Positions 42,701 to 51,900 of a DNA stretch of 64,000 bases are shown piece after piece. Origin of the DNA: an uncultured Planctomycetaceae bacterium (GTDB lineage Bacteria; Planctomycetota; Planctomycetia; Pirellulales; Thermoguttaceae); the NCBI GenBank assembly GCA_946408825.1, contig CAMJTU010000004.1, forward strand, positions 62,001 through 126,000. Direction: 5' to 3'. Each line of letters starts with the position of its first letter. Position 1 is the stretch's first letter. A program made the translations under genes and the position numbers. The notes beneath the pieces were generated by a model, which worked only from the letters and a program-made list of their open reading frames with translations, did not search any database and was not told the DNA's origin.

Positions 42701-43422
42701 CGAAACGAAACGTCCGCCGCCGTCCGAAACTGACGCGCGTTGAACGCGACGTCGCGCGTTTGAACGTAGAACGCGGGGTTATGCTCGTCCGTCTCGTCCC
42801 CGCCGCGCACGACGACCTGTCCGTTGAGGTTGCCGCCCTCGAGGAGGGAGAGGTTCAAGTTCTCCTTACGGAGACGGTCATAGTCCAGCAGAGAAACGCT
42901 AAAGTTCAGAATGATCTGATCGGAAACCTCAAAGACCAACGCGCGTTTCGCGCGAGATTCAAGCGATTCAAACTGCCGTTCTGCTTCTTGCGTCGAGGAA
43001 GCGGCGTCGGCCTTCTCGTCTGACGGGCGCGACGATTGCGACTCGTCAGGATTAATGCGGCGCGCTCGAGGAAGATAAACCGCCGAGCATTTGTTAAGCG
43101 ACATCTGACGGCCGTTGTCCGAAAGATTCGGTTCGCCTTTGAAAAGAAAATAAAGCGACGCTTCGGGAAAACGGATTAAATTCGCGTCGCGACGCCAATC
43201 GTCCGGTTCGGGAAAAACCGTGAGCAACTCCGGCGCCTTGCGTTCCAAAACGCACTGCGGCGCGTCTCCGTCCTGCTCCAGATTATAATGTTGAACCGCA
43301 ATTGGAATCCGCGGTCCGACAGGACCGCTTTGCGAAAAAAGCACATGCCAGACGACGCAAAAAAGGACGAGTAGCGCGACGGAAACAATAAAGACCGCCG
43401 TCTGTGAAAAATATTTCGCCAT
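39793..43422 (-). CDS. LptC/LptA (OstA)-like envelope protein
   Basis: 1,209 aa from ATG 43422 (MAKYFSQTAV), supported by GGGGGGA upstream; an in-frame ATG 31 codons earlier is less likely. One N-terminal transmembrane segment (about residues 8-27) with the remainder outside the cytoplasm. The long body has jellyroll-like repeats of the type ANELTFRGRNVEIDVAQ. The end strongly resembles LptA/OstA: GDVTFRMDDISGYCESL, LVTLAGAENSPATL, then MNGKIRLDTRKFEVENL. This layout, LptC-like anchor plus LptA-like beta-strands in one chain, suggests a role in lipid or polysaccharide transport to the outer membrane. An 8-bp GC stem-loop (CGCGGGAC/GTCCCGCG, 43518-43536) lies between it and the ribokinase-family gene. 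Assignment by motif only. Confidence 0.6.
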   Translation of the reverse strand: MAKYFSQTAVFIVSVALLVLFCVVWHVLFSQSGPVGPRIPIAVQHYNLEQDGDAPQCVLERKAPELLTVFPEPDDWRRDANLIRFPEASLYFLFKGEPNLSDNGRQMSLNKCSAVYLPRARRINPDESQSSRPSDEKADAASSTQEAERQFESLESRAKRALVFEVSDQIILNFSVSLLDYDRLRKENLNLSLLEGGNLNGQVVVRGGDETDEHNPAFYVQTRDVAFNARQFRTAADVSFRFGPHSGTGEGLTIDYETPETFERRAKKNDARESESEHVREPVDQEELESIERARVMAQIDEIVEDGNLGVGCSIRRIEINKLKDYIHLDLTALGDAFGESESTKLDRLDVGCRGGLHFEPTSHEPGQWCVRFDDNVTAIAWRQSERVCVFKGQAFSLYFQDPLIKELQMKSTDAFRALNSRRPSGALARLKATQVLVEGDEEPITAEYTQISADEGAPPRVFTFTAMQAYYDDNLGSFKLFNRLKTDASDVGTPAPVSVSVVEYDRDTGEPVTSTLTSPTIHVNFDKETGLKLLETKGNGSLRSHMRTNKNERVEIQAFWESGLQLEPVEEKIKGAYLLTSSGASRCVVENLGAFYATELNFWFRVAEKFSPRAAFSKNGRADAAAEKGDASGKFDVGFAPICAKFAKDVVMETARGKITVGDSVVVRFSDQNAAVSTAPTEAEGRKTFANAEPTGNLNLHGPATPESDGYFTLNCDRLDVSCELVPREATGAESQGGKRVGLRVVRGTTRGSVSFVDRDANNNERASLYADMIVAENPLTDAMKLYLSSENDGARFHANELTFRGRNVEIDVAQNAFQANGAGSVTILPSQEKRGGAGTAASTSGGAKNATFDLASAGSLADPISITWTKAMVFDGQRMRFLANDADDVVVQTTDASIRCAETRVALKRGVNLQNLKFNDDSMSGVDYVECLGAGLERPARMNFASRSTTSEPAANAGAYNGYYEATCDGVRVAADTGVFTIESQGELKATILSDKGVAGLSEAAQGAALNSGTENAATSVSGTNGASQGEHKQWIRVSARFNGATGSINNGSAEINGGVNALVCDVDSPASPVTLGDPTNVPKGALTFYCRRAMYRSAGGGKGMKEDVELEAQGDVTFRMDDISGYCESLGYAASKNLVTLAGAENSPATLERQAYSGAPRTKIAEFMNGKIRLDTRKFEVENLTYSDSLDNLGGKLFKEKDGEKK

Positions 43423-43571
43423 ACGTCCCCCCAAAAGCTCAGATGCGACTTTTTCGCCGCTGCAAAACCGTTTGAGTATAGAGACGTCGGCGTCGCAAGT
43501 CAAGACCAACGCCAAGGCGCGGGACGACGTCCCGCGTCAGGCGTTCGCTTATCAGAAAAACGATATTGAAA

Positions 43572-44492
43572 TTAAGCGTTAAAAGAATCGATTTCCGCGC
43601 GGGTCGCAAGAGACGGTTGAGCGCCGGGACGCGTCACGCTAATCGCCGCCGCTTTCGTCGCGAATTCGGCGGCGTCTTCTGGAGAACGTCCTTCCGCAAG
43701 CGCCACGGCAAAGGCGCCGGTCCACGCGTCGCCGGCGGCGGTCGAATCGACGGCGTTCGCGGGCCGCGGAGGACACGTCGACCGTTTGCCGTCGCTCGAC
43801 GCCATGACGGCGCCCGCCGCGCCAAGCGTGACAATCGCGAGCTTGACGCCCGCGGCGAGAAGTTTCTCCGCCGCGACAAACGCGCTCGCCTCGTCCGTTA
43901 CGGCGATTCCCGTGAGCGCGGAGGCTTCAAGTTCGTTCGGCTTGACGATTGTCGTAAGCTTGAGAAGCGACTCCGGCAACGGCGCGGACGGCGCCGGCGC
44001 GGGATCGAGAATAAAAGGAACGCCAGCGTCGGCGGCGAGCTGCGCGGCGCGTTCGACGGTCGGAATCGGCGTTTCGAGCTGGCAGACGACGACGTCCGCG
44101 TTTTGAATCGCGTCCGACGCCGCTTCGACGTCTTCCGGACTGAGCGCAAAGTTCGCGCCCGACGCGACTGAAATCGAATTCTGCCCCGTCGCGTCGACCA
44201 TAATGAGCGCGACTCCCGTGGCGTTCGCCGGGTCGCGGACGATTTTACTGACGTCGATCCCGTCGCGTTCATAGCCTTTGATCGCCTCTTCGCCGAGAGA
44301 GTCCGCGCCGACCCGGGCGACGAACGTAACCGCCCCGCCCGCTCGCGCCGCCGCGACCGCCTGATTCGCCCCTTTGCCCCCCGGCGCCGACGCGAAAACG
44401 CCGCCTACGACCGTTTCGCCCGGCGCGGGAATCTTCTCTGAACGGATCGTCATGTCCGTGTTCGCGCTGCCAACCACTACTATCTTCGCCAT
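43572..44492 (-). CDS. rbsK: Ribokinase (PfkB family)
   Basis: 306 aa, normal length for ribokinase. Phosphorylates ribose or a related sugar at O5. N-terminal substrate motif SANTDMTIR, the PfkB signature 1 region APGGKGANQAVAAARAGG, and the ATP/anion-hole signature TAAGDAWTGAFAVAL with the catalytic Asp, where the usual GAGDTF is AAGDAW. ATG has GGAG about 9 nt upstream. It lies between the HZS-like cytochrome and LptA-like genes, same strand, with a 103-bp gap to the former. Other PfkB sugar/nucleoside kinases are possible, but GGKGANQA favours ribokinase. Confidence 0.9.
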   Translation of the reverse strand: MAKIVVVGSANTDMTIRSEKIPAPGETVVGGVFASAPGGKGANQAVAAARAGGAVTFVARVGADSLGEEAIKGYERDGIDVSKIVRDPANATGVALIMVDATGQNSISVASGANFALSPEDVEAASDAIQNADVVVCQLETPIPTVERAAQLAADAGVPFILDPAPAPSAPLPESLLKLTTIVKPNELEASALTGIAVTDEASAFVAAEKLLAAGVKLAIVTLGAAGAVMASSDGKRSTCPPRPANAVDSTAAGDAWTGAFAVALAEGRSPEDAAEFATKAAAISVTRPGAQPSLATRAEIDSFNA

Positions 44493-44595
44493 TGTCGCTT
44501 TCTCCGTTCTCGTATTATGTCGCTATTTGCACAAAGACGGATCCGCCCTTCGACGAACCCGTCTTTGTTCATTGTATCGCGTCGAATTTCAAAAT

Positions 44596-47500
44596 TCAAC
44601 GTTTTTCTTCCGGACGGTACCAGAGAGAACGCCAATAGAGTTCGTCGAGTTCATATGGGTTGTAACTCGCCTCCGGGTCGGCGTCGACGGGAAGCAGTCC
44701 GTAGCGAATGAGCTCGCGCAGGTAGGGCCATCGAACGACGTAGCGCGTCGGGCAGTCTTTCCCGTTGTTCGGGCTCGGCGTAATCATATCCGGACGGTTG
44801 TCTTCCTCGATGATATAACGTCGACCGCGCTCGATCGCTTTGAGAATCGTCTGGTAATCCGGATCGTCGACGCTTTCAAAGACAGGCTTGCCCGACTTCG
44901 CTTCGCAGACGCCGAGCCCTCCCGCCGCTTTGCTCAGCGGCGCGCGAACCGCTTTCGACTGCTCGGGATAGGAGAGGTCGAAAATTTCAAACCGGCTGAA
45001 GCGCCCGTTTGCCTGCGATAGGTCGTGAGGAAGGAACATGTCTTTCGCTTCCCGAGGATTGCGCGGCGAGTAGTTGTCGACGTAGATGTCGTACGTTCCA
45101 AAGCTCTTTTTGGGATCAGGCGGCGTGTGGCAGACGTCGCAGCGTCGCGAGATCGTCTCCTGCATCGCTTTCGTCTCGGGCCAAGCCTGTTCGTTATGAA
45201 CCGGCTCGTTCTGGAGATAATACCCGACGCCTCCGGAGAATTCGCCGGCGTATGTCCCGATATAATTCGCGCCCGCGTCGATCCAATAGGAAATCATGTC
45301 GCGATCATGCTTCTCCATCTCGACGCCGCCGTGATGGTCGTCGATCATTTTGAGGAGTTTCGCGGAACCGGAACCGATCTCGTAAGGTTCGAAGTTGCTC
45401 ATCGCGCGGTTGCGGTTGTCGCCAAAGAGTTGAAGCCACGACATCTGCGCGTAACCGATCGTATACAAGGGCGCCCAGTGCCCCGAGATATTGAACCCGC
45501 CTTCCTCCCGGTCGGGATTGTGACATTCTAGACAATATTTGTCGAGAATCGGCTGAATATCGCGGGTAAAGCTGAAGACTTCGGGGATTCCTTCGATCAG
45601 TTCGATCTCGTTCGGCGCGTTCTCCATGAGTTTGAGAAGGCGATTTTTCTCGTCGGCGCCCGCCGTCTCCGTGCGTTCCTCATGGCAGCCGACGCACGAG
45701 AGCTTTTCGCCGGGCATTACGGACGTGAAGGAGTGCATTCTCTTGACGCAGCGTCCTTCTCCGTCCATCGCGAGGAAGAAAATCGGACGGTTCGCCGGAA
45801 CGCGGAAATAAGCGGAGCCGTCTTCGTTGACGGGAACTTTGCCGAGGAGCCGTTCCAGCGTAAAAGTGCCGTAAAAGCTCATCATGTCCATACCGCCCGA
45901 ATAGTGGATCGGCTTGGGAAGCGTTTCGTAAATAAGAAGTTCCTTAATCGTTCCCGGCGCGACGTTCGCCATTTTGCGACCGTGATAGACGTTCGCAAGC
46001 GCAATCGTCCCCTTGTCGTCGGTCGGATCGGTCGAGTCGGAAAGGATTGGCTCGCGGTCGCGCGGCGCGAGCGGACGCGGCTCGTTAATCCAGAACCCGG
46101 CGTCCTTGAGCTCTTTCGGAAGCTCGTAAAGCGTCGCCTCGTGTCCGTCGGCGTCGAGCAGCACGATTTTCTCATGCGACGCCGCCATGAATCGCTCCTC
46201 GCTGAACGCCCAAGGGTCGGAATAGTTAAACGTCGACGTGATTCGTTTCGCGCCGTTCGGATCGTCGGGGCCAAAACGGGGATCGACGACCGTTACGTAC
46301 CCGTAATGCTCCGGATACCCGTGCCCTGGCGAGAAAGAGCAGACGATTTTGCCCCCGTCGGAATCGGGAATCGGCTTCGGGCCCAGCATGCTCGTTCCAG
46401 GCGTTTGGTTGCCGTAGAAAACCATCTGTCGCGTCCCGTCCTGCCCCATCGTCCAAAGATGGTGATAGTGCGTCTGCGAACGATCGACGTATTCCCAGCG
46501 CATGTAGATGATCTGTCCGTTCGCGAGAGGCCACGGCGTGTTGTCCTGCTCGATATTGCACGATAGTTCGCGAAGCGTCCCGTCGGGGAAGCGTTTATAG
46601 AGCGTCCCGACCTGCGTCAACCAGCATTCGACGTACCGTTTCGCGCGCGTCGAGCAGAAGACGATCGAATCGTCGGGAAGCCACGTCGGCTCGTAGTCGT
46701 CCCAGCCGGGCTGCGCAAAGTCGCGATCATACCCCATCGGCGCGGCGGAGACGCGCTTTTCGTTCGATCCCGAGGGAGTCGCGCCGGGCGGAAGTTTGCG
46801 GTCGCCGTCTTCCCCTTCCCCCGTGAGTCGCGTCAGTCCCGTTCCGTCAGACTGAATCGTATAGAGGCTAAAATGATATTTATCCTTGGGAAGGTAGGAG
46901 AAGAGAATCGTCTTGCCGTCGTAATGAACCTGCGGATCGCGAATATTCCCTTCGGGATCCTCAAAAATCATGCGCGTTTTGCCCGTTTTGACGTTGAGCG
47001 CGTAGAGACCGCCTCCGGAACCGAGCGGGAACGGATATCGGCACGAATTGTCGGCGTAATAACCGAAATTGGCGTACCAGTGCGGATCGGAGGCAGGTTT
47101 ACGGGTGCAGAAAATAATCTCGTCGGGCATCCCGGCTTCTTGGAACGCTTCGATCGTCATGTCGGCGGCGGCTGAGGCCGCTTCGGGAGAGACGCGCGCG
47201 GCGAGTTCCTCGTCGGTCGGTCGTTTTTCGAAAACGGCGATTTCCGCCGCGCCCCAGTTGAGACCGCCTTCGTATCCCGACAGGAACTTAATTCTCAGCG
47301 ACGAAATTTCTCGCGGCGCAAATTCGACGAACTGCGGACCGTGTTTCGCCTCGAAGGTTCCTTTCGCGATCGGTTCTTTGTCTTCGTCGAGGTAGACCTC
47401 GTAATCGCGGAAACATTCCTCGATCATCGCCGAGCCGGTGCGCCCGTAGTAGACGACGGTCGAAACGACGCGCGGTTCCTCCCAATCGAGACAAAACTCC

Positions 47501-47754
47501 GCGACTCCTTTGCAGGCGTCGCCGCGAACCGCCCACGCGTTTCCGCGATCAGAATGAGAAAGGGGGGCGGCGACGCGGCCGTCGACCGCGCAGGTCGCCG
47601 CGTAGTCGCCGCTATATTCCGAATCCGCCTCGACGCTTGCCTCAAACGCGAGATTCGGATTCTCCGGCTTGACCGACTCTGCGGATCGAGCGACGGCGGC
47701 AAAAACCATGGAAGAAACAATCAGCGCCGCGGTAAATAAACGGTTTGATTTCAT
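44596..47754 (-). CDS. Multidomain c-type cytochrome, hydrazine synthase alpha-like
   Basis: 1,052 aa from ATG 47754 with AGGA 7 nt upstream. Signal peptide residues 1-26 (ends VARSAES). Domains in order: F5/8-type discoidin-like module (~30-190), a middle PD40/beta-propeller-like and hydrazine synthase alpha middle-domain-like region (~200-600) with VFCSTRAKRY and IYMRWEYVDRSQTHYHHLW, then three haem-attachment sites CVGCH (~687), CLECH (~742) and CDVCH (~872). The middle motif set matches the HzsA-like proteins widespread in PVC bacteria. No HzsB/HzsC genes are next to it, so anammox function is not implied; an exported cytochrome acting on an unknown substrate is likelier. It lies 47 bp downstream of the UDP-sugar gene. 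Confidence 0.85.
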   Translation of the reverse strand: MKSNRLFTAALIVSSMVFAAVARSAESVKPENPNLAFEASVEADSEYSGDYAATCAVDGRVAAPLSHSDRGNAWAVRGDACKGVAEFCLDWEEPRVVSTVVYYGRTGSAMIEECFRDYEVYLDEDKEPIAKGTFEAKHGPQFVEFAPREISSLRIKFLSGYEGGLNWGAAEIAVFEKRPTDEELAARVSPEAASAAADMTIEAFQEAGMPDEIIFCTRKPASDPHWYANFGYYADNSCRYPFPLGSGGGLYALNVKTGKTRMIFEDPEGNIRDPQVHYDGKTILFSYLPKDKYHFSLYTIQSDGTGLTRLTGEGEDGDRKLPPGATPSGSNEKRVSAAPMGYDRDFAQPGWDDYEPTWLPDDSIVFCSTRAKRYVECWLTQVGTLYKRFPDGTLRELSCNIEQDNTPWPLANGQIIYMRWEYVDRSQTHYHHLWTMGQDGTRQMVFYGNQTPGTSMLGPKPIPDSDGGKIVCSFSPGHGYPEHYGYVTVVDPRFGPDDPNGAKRITSTFNYSDPWAFSEERFMAASHEKIVLLDADGHEATLYELPKELKDAGFWINEPRPLAPRDREPILSDSTDPTDDKGTIALANVYHGRKMANVAPGTIKELLIYETLPKPIHYSGGMDMMSFYGTFTLERLLGKVPVNEDGSAYFRVPANRPIFFLAMDGEGRCVKRMHSFTSVMPGEKLSCVGCHEERTETAGADEKNRLLKLMENAPNEIELIEGIPEVFSFTRDIQPILDKYCLECHNPDREEGGFNISGHWAPLYTIGYAQMSWLQLFGDNRNRAMSNFEPYEIGSGSAKLLKMIDDHHGGVEMEKHDRDMISYWIDAGANYIGTYAGEFSGGVGYYLQNEPVHNEQAWPETKAMQETISRRCDVCHTPPDPKKSFGTYDIYVDNYSPRNPREAKDMFLPHDLSQANGRFSRFEIFDLSYPEQSKAVRAPLSKAAGGLGVCEAKSGKPVFESVDDPDYQTILKAIERGRRYIIEEDNRPDMITPSPNNGKDCPTRYVVRWPYLRELIRYGLLPVDADPEASYNPYELDELYWRSLWYRPEEKR

Positions 47755-47801
47755 GGTCGTTCCTATTGGGTTTGAGGGAAAGGAGCGCTGCAAAAAGAGC
47801 G

Positions 47802-48776
47802 TCAGTAATTCGGCGTTGGCGCGCGGAAGTCTTCGACTTTAATCTGCTTGAACCACTCTATCGTTTTGGCGAGTCCTTCATGGAGCGAAATCTTCGGTTC
47901 CCATCCGAGTTTTTCGTGCGCCAGCTTGATATCCGGTTGACGGCGGCATGGGTCGTCGGCCGGAAGCGATTTATAAACGAAATTCTCCTTCTGCCCGAGC
48001 GTCTTATAGACTAGCTTGCCGAGCTCGAGGATCGTAAACTCGTCGGGATTGCCAATATTGACGGGACCGCTGAAATCCGAGTCGTTTTCCATGAGCCTCA
48101 CGAGGCCGTCGACGAGATCGGAGTAGTAGCAAAACGAGCGCGTCTGGCTGCCGTCTCCGAAAATTGTTATCGGCTCGCCGGCAAGCGCCTGACGTATGAA
48201 GTTCGAGACGACGCGTCCGTCGTAAGGATGCATTCTCGGCCCGTACGTGTTGAAAATCCGCGCGATACGAATCTTCACGCCGTACATTCTGGAAAAGTCC
48301 ATGAAAAGCGTTTCGGCGGCGCGTTTTCCTTCGTCGTAGCATGCGCGAGGTCCTATCGCGTTGACCGCGCCGCGATAGTCTTCGCGCTGAGGATGAACTT
48401 CGGGATTGCCGTAAACTTCGCTGGTCGACGCCTGGAGAATCGTGGCGCGGCATTCTCGAGCGAGCGTCAAGAGATTAATCGCGCCAAGGAGAGACGTTTT
48501 CATCGTCTTGATCGGGTTATATTGATAATGACCCGGCGCGGCGGGGCAGGCGAGATTGTAGATTTCGTCCACTTCAAGAGCAATCGGAACGGTCACGTCG
48601 TGGCGGATCAATTCAAAATTTGGGCGCGCCAAAAGATGTTCGACGTTCGTTTTCTGACTCGTAAAGAAGTTGTCTAAGCAGATGACGTCATGTCCTCTGT
48701 CGAGTAGCAACTCGCACAAATGCGACCCCAAAAAACCCGCGCCCCCCGCTACTAAAACCCGTTTAATACACGCCAT
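47802..48776 (-). CDS. uxs: UDP-glucuronate decarboxylase (UDP-xylose synthase)
   Basis: 324 aa SDR-extended enzyme converting UDP-glucuronate to UDP-xylose with tightly bound NAD. The family-specific run is clear: [13 protein letters not shown] (NAD-binding), [45 protein letters not shown], the STSEVYG serine/threonine motif, then YDEGKRAAE (Tyr and Lys of the YxxxK catalytic motif), [10 protein letters not shown], and [21 protein letters not shown] has AAGGGA 7 nt upstream. UDP-xylose would feed a surface or exopolysaccharide or glycoprotein, a plausible link to the surface proteins here. A related dTDP-glucose 4,6-dehydratase is unlikely given the UXS-specific motifs. Confidence 0.94.
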   Translation of the reverse strand: MACIKRVLVAGGAGFLGSHLCELLLDRGHDVICLDNFFTSQKTNVEHLLARPNFELIRHDVTVPIALEVDEIYNLACPAAPGHYQYNPIKTMKTSLLGAINLLTLARECRATILQASTSEVYGNPEVHPQREDYRGAVNAIGPRACYDEGKRAAETLFMDFSRMYGVKIRIARIFNTYGPRMHPYDGRVVSNFIRQALAGEPITIFGDGSQTRSFCYYSDLVDGLVRLMENDSDFSGPVNIGNPDEFTILELGKLVYKTLGQKENFVYKSLPADDPCRRQPDIKLAHEKLGWEPKISLHEGLAKTIEWFKQIKVEDFRAPTPNY

Positions 48777-48828
48777 TCTTCATTCCCTTTCGATATAGAC
48801 AAACGCGCCTGCGGCGTTTCGTCACATC

Positions 48829-48834
48829 ATTATA
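48829..48834 (-). promoter_or_regulatory. TATAAT -10 box upstream of the UDP-sugar gene
   Basis: Perfect -10 hexamer on the minus strand, about 53 bp upstream of the ATG at 48776; no convincing -35 at 16-18 bp. Confidence 0.35.
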
Positions 48835-48863
48835 GTAAAAAAGCGCCGCTTTTCATCTGGCGT

Positions 48864-48913
48864 CGCAAAAAAAGCGCAAAAAGGGGATTCGGTCGTCAAA
48901 CCGAATCCCCTTT
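48864..48913 (-). terminator. Intrinsic terminator of the giant surface-protein gene
   Basis: Perfect 14-bp inverted repeat AAAGGGGATTCGGT (48880-48893) with 48900-48913, 6-nt loop; on the minus strand followed by TTTTTGCGCTTTTTTT. Confidence 0.92.
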
Positions 48914-48957
48914 CGCTATGCTTTAACGCGCGTTAGACGCGTCGCCGAGTTTCGCGT

Positions 48958-51900
48958 TCAGTTCTCGAAAAGGTCGTTGATGAACTCGTCGTTGAAGATC
49001 GAGTCGGCGAGATCCGTCTCGAGTTCGTCGTCGTTCTCCGCCATGTCGGCGAAGACCGCGTCGATCGCGACGGAAGAGGTCGTCGTAGACGGAGCCGCGA
49101 GCGTGTCGATCACGATCGACGCGGCGCTCGTTTGAGCGGAGTCGACCGTAATCTCGTCGTTCGTCGTCTGGAACACGACCGCGGAATCGTCGCGCTTGCC
49201 GCCGCTGACGAGGAGCGCGGGCGAAACCGGAACAGGCCCGTAGACGGCGACCGGCTCAATCTCGGAGAAGACCGGTTCGGCCGCGACTTCGAGCGTCGCG
49301 CCGGATCCGGAGGCGACGTTCACGACGATCGAGTTCAGCGCGACGCCTTCCTGGTTGTCGACGTACAGAATCGGCGTGTAAACGCCCGACTTCGTGTACA
49401 GGTGCGACAGCGTCTGGCTCATGCTCAAGCCCGTGACGGACGTCACGCCGGAACCGTCGTTCCAGTCGATCGCCCACCACGCGTACGGCTCGATATTCGA
49501 TTCGATCACGATGTTCGCGACGTGGTAGGAGCCAAGCGCGTTCTCGTTGATCGACACGTTGTACGACGGAGTCGGCGCGGCGATTTCGTATTCGACGACG
49601 CTAGACCACGCGGATTCGTTCTTCGTCGAGGACGTCAGCGCCTTGATGCGCGCCTGAACGACGTCGCCAACCTTGAAGTTCGCGTCGACGAGCGTGCCGA
49701 ACGTGCCGGTGAGCGAGCCGGTCGACTGCCACTTAGAGGTTCCCTTGACGCGGTATTCGACGACGTATTCCTTCGCAGGATCGTCCGTCGTCCACGCGAC
49801 GACCATATCGCCGGACGAGGCGACGCCAATCGTCGTAATCGTCGGGGTCGCGTAGTTGGTCGCGGAAGGATCGGAGACGACGAATTCGAACGTCTTCTCG
49901 ACGGACGCGCCGCCTTCGTCGGTCGCGCGGATTGTCGCCGTGTAGTCGCCCGCGGGCAGTTCGCCCGTAACGACGACCTTATCGCCGTCAATCGCGAGGA
50001 CGCCAGAGTCGTCGGCGACGAGTTCGTATGTGAACGAATCGTCTTCGTCGGCGTCGACCGCCTTCAGGGTCGCGATCGTAGCGCCAGGCTGAATCGCGGA
50101 GTTGACGTCGTCGCTGAGCGTGATCTCGACGTCGGTCGGAGCGGTGTTGCCCTGCTCTTCGTAGGCGCCGATATCGACGGACTTGCCGATAACGCGCGTC
50201 AGACCGGCGTGGTCAAGCGTGAGCTCGCCGTTTTCGCCGCGCGCGAGCGCGGTCGATCCGGAATCGATCATCGCGGAACCGATCGCGAGCGTGAGATCCC
50301 AGTTCTTCCACGCGGTCGTCGCCGTCGCCTTCGTCGGCTTCTCGAAGCTCTTGAAGCCAGGATCGGCGGACTTGACGCCCGTTCCCGTGACCTTGACGTT
50401 CGAGACGCCGACGTTCGAATAACGGAACGTCGCGGCGCTCGTGCCAAAGATCGTCGTGTAGTAGACGTCGGCGTTCTTCGGCGCGACGTTGTCATACACG
50501 ATCGAGTTGTCGACGTTCAAGACGTGGTTCGCCCAGACGCCCGCGCCGACTTCCGTCGCCACGTTGCCCGTGATCGTCGTATTGACGAGGTTCGTCGCCA
50601 TATCCGTGTCGCTCGAGAGCAGGTCGGTCGCGTTAATCTGCTGGTAGACGCCCGCGCCGCGCGCCGCGACGTTGCCGATAATCGTCGAGTTCACAATCGT
50701 CGCGTCGGAGTAGGTTCCAACGCCGCCGCCGTAGTAGCGCGCCGTGTTGCCGGCGATCGTCGAATCCTCGACGTACATCGTTCCACGGTTGTAGACGCCG
50801 CCGTAGTAGGTCGCGGAGTTGTTCGAGATCGTCGAACCGATCACGCGCGCGTCGCCCGCGTTGTAGAAACCGCCGCCGTACGACGCTTCGTTGCCGTCGA
50901 TCGTGACGTTCGTGAGCGTCAGGGTCGCGTAGTTGCAAAGACCGCCGCCGATGTAGTTCGGATCGTCGCTGAGACGCGGGTTGACCGAGTAACCGCCGGT
51001 GATCGTAATATTCTCAAGCTCGACTTCCGCCTGCTGACCCGCCGTCGTCGTGCCGACCGCGACGACAGAGCCGACGAAGCCGTTCGACGCCAGCGTGAGA
51101 CCGCCTTCCGTTTCGGAGACGATCTTGATGCTGTCGTTAATCTCGAGGGTCGAGCCAAGTTCGATCTTGGTCACGCTCGGGTCGACCGTAACCGTATCCT
51201 GACCGAGTCTGACCGCGTAGTCGATCGCTTCGCGGATCGAAATGACGCCGTCGGTGAGGTCGTAAACGTCCTTATCCGTATTGACGACCGTCGAAGGCTC
51301 CTCGAACGGGAATTCATAGGCGCCCATGTCGACGCTGTCGAGCGAGGTGCAGATACGTTCGTTTCCGGCGAAGTCGGTCGCCAGCGCAACCGAGCCGGTC
51401 GCGTCGACCGCCCAAGAGTCGTTGCCGGAGTTGACCGCCGCAGAATCGCTCACGAGCGAAAGATCGACCGCGCTCGCGTTCTTAAGCGCTCCGTTCTCAA
51501 AGACCGGAGCCGTAACGAAGCCCGCGTCGCCCGTCTTCGACTGAACCATCGTCGGCATGACGTTCGAGCCAGCCGTAACGCCGATCAGCGAGTAGTAGAC
51601 GTTCGTCGCCTTCGTCGCGTAAAGATCGACGCCCTTCGTCGCGTAGTTCGACGCGACGATCGTGTTGTACAGCGAAGTCGCGCCAGACGTCGAGAGACCG
51701 CCGCCGTTCGCGCCCGCCGCGTTGCCCGCGACCGTCGTGTTGCGCAGTCTCAGCGTACCCGCCGAAACGATCGCGCCGCCGTTCGCGCCCGCGCTGTTCT
51801 TCCAGACGACCGAGTTCGAGACGCTCGTCGTCGCGCCGGCGATCGAGTCGATCGCGCCGCCGTCGACCGCCGCGACGTTCGACTCAAAGTTCGACGTCGT

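Noticed and set aside
41317..43023. A 568-codon plus-strand frame opposite the LptA-like gene
   Set aside because: Arg-rich shadow sequence without motifs; the minus strand has a clear start, signal-anchor and family signature.
44596..47754. Evidence for anammox (hydrazine synthase)
   Set aside because: Only an alpha-like multidomain protein is present without beta/gamma subunits; such proteins are widespread in non-anammox PVC bacteria.
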